DNA of 64,000 nt, taken from Periplaneta americana (lineage: Eukaryota; Arthropoda; Insecta; Blattodea; Blattidae). The stretch spans positions 183,174,396-183,238,395 of the forward strand of contig NC_091120.1 in NCBI RefSeq assembly GCF_040183065.1, read 5' to 3'. Of the stretch, positions 63,824 through 64,000 are shown piece by piece; position 1 is the first letter of the stretch, and the number at the start of each line of letters is the position of its first letter. The notes below the pieces were generated by a model that saw only the letters and a program-made list of their open reading frames with translations, was not told the origin of the DNA and ran no database searches. Both the position numbers and the translations under genes were made by a program.

Positions 63824-64000
63824 CAGAGTGATTCACGAGGATTTACCGTCCCTTACGAAGCTTATTTCCGAAGACATTCTGAATAAAAAATGTCATATAA
63901 ACATTTGTCCTAATCTTAATATTTTTAGAATTACACCAATTTGAACTTGTTTGTAAAATACCAATTCTTGAGTTTTAAGGGTAAAAGAATATTACAGGTA
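63824..64000. mobile_element. Mariner-like element, left end only
   Basis: After TA (63822-63823) the terminus CAGAGTGATTCACGAGGATT begins, similar in form to the other mariner ends here. The element runs off the window. Confidence 0.65.

Overview
This window looks like insect nuclear DNA, most likely from a cockroach or other blattodean and close in style to Periplaneta americana. The evidence is one multi-exon gene with GT/AG introns up to 13 kb, many tRNA-derived SINEs, LINE remnants, several DNA-transposon superfamilies, long microsatellites, and a short run of the arthropod telomere-type TTAGG repeat. The species is inferred from recognised repeat and protein styles; no database was searched. 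There are no bacterial operons, no CRISPR array and no convincing stand-alone tRNA or rRNA gene.

The main gene, on the + strand, is an acid/gastric-type alpha/beta-hydrolase lipase (lysosomal acid lipase / insect 'lipase 3' family). Seven exons join in phase: 10646-10847, 11987-12101, 15943-16207, 19491-19655, 32617-32701, 43800-43939 and 48515-48664. They give about 373 residues from just after the expected signal peptide to the stop codon. The Ser (GHSQG), Asp (NND) and His (HLDF) triad is intact, and a polyadenylation signal follows at 48724. The first exon with the signal peptide was not found. A second host-gene-like sequence is an ETFRF1/LYRM5-like reading frame (51276-51475) cut four codons before its old stop by a Tigger/pogo-type transposon.

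Almost everything else is mobile or tandem-repeat DNA, much of it with recognisable ends and target-site duplications (TSDs). 0-10 kb: SINEs, a mariner with long inverted ends, a 155-bp higher-order satellite (about 4.54-6.44 kb), MITEs and a hAT element inserted in a SINE. 10-19.5 kb (lipase exons 1-4): a PIF/Harbinger-like element with a matching empty site at 1.24 kb, a 27-bp minisatellite running into a splice acceptor, a palindromic element, and a SINE hit first by a TAA-TSD element and then by a 9-bp-TSD element. 19.7-22.9 kb: a three-level nest (Harbinger-like > mariner > Harbinger). 23-32.5 kb: a hAT with a DUF4371-like fragment, a deleted BED-type hAT, paired 1.07-kb MITEs and a LINE. 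33.5-43 kb: a 5'-truncated LINE, a second copy of the 9.2-kb hAT, a 2.8-kb element holding a foldback mariner, and a Tc1 element whose transposase has a single premature stop. 45-64 kb: mariner remains, the broken ETFRF1-like frame, a Helitron, a piggyBac-like MITE, and a 2.6-kb hAT carrying two SINE insertions and a Harbinger-like insertion.

I see no novel multi-gene system. The unusual content is the layered insertion history, which can be ordered directly from TSDs and empty sites, and its contact with splice sites and coding ends of the two host-derived sequences.
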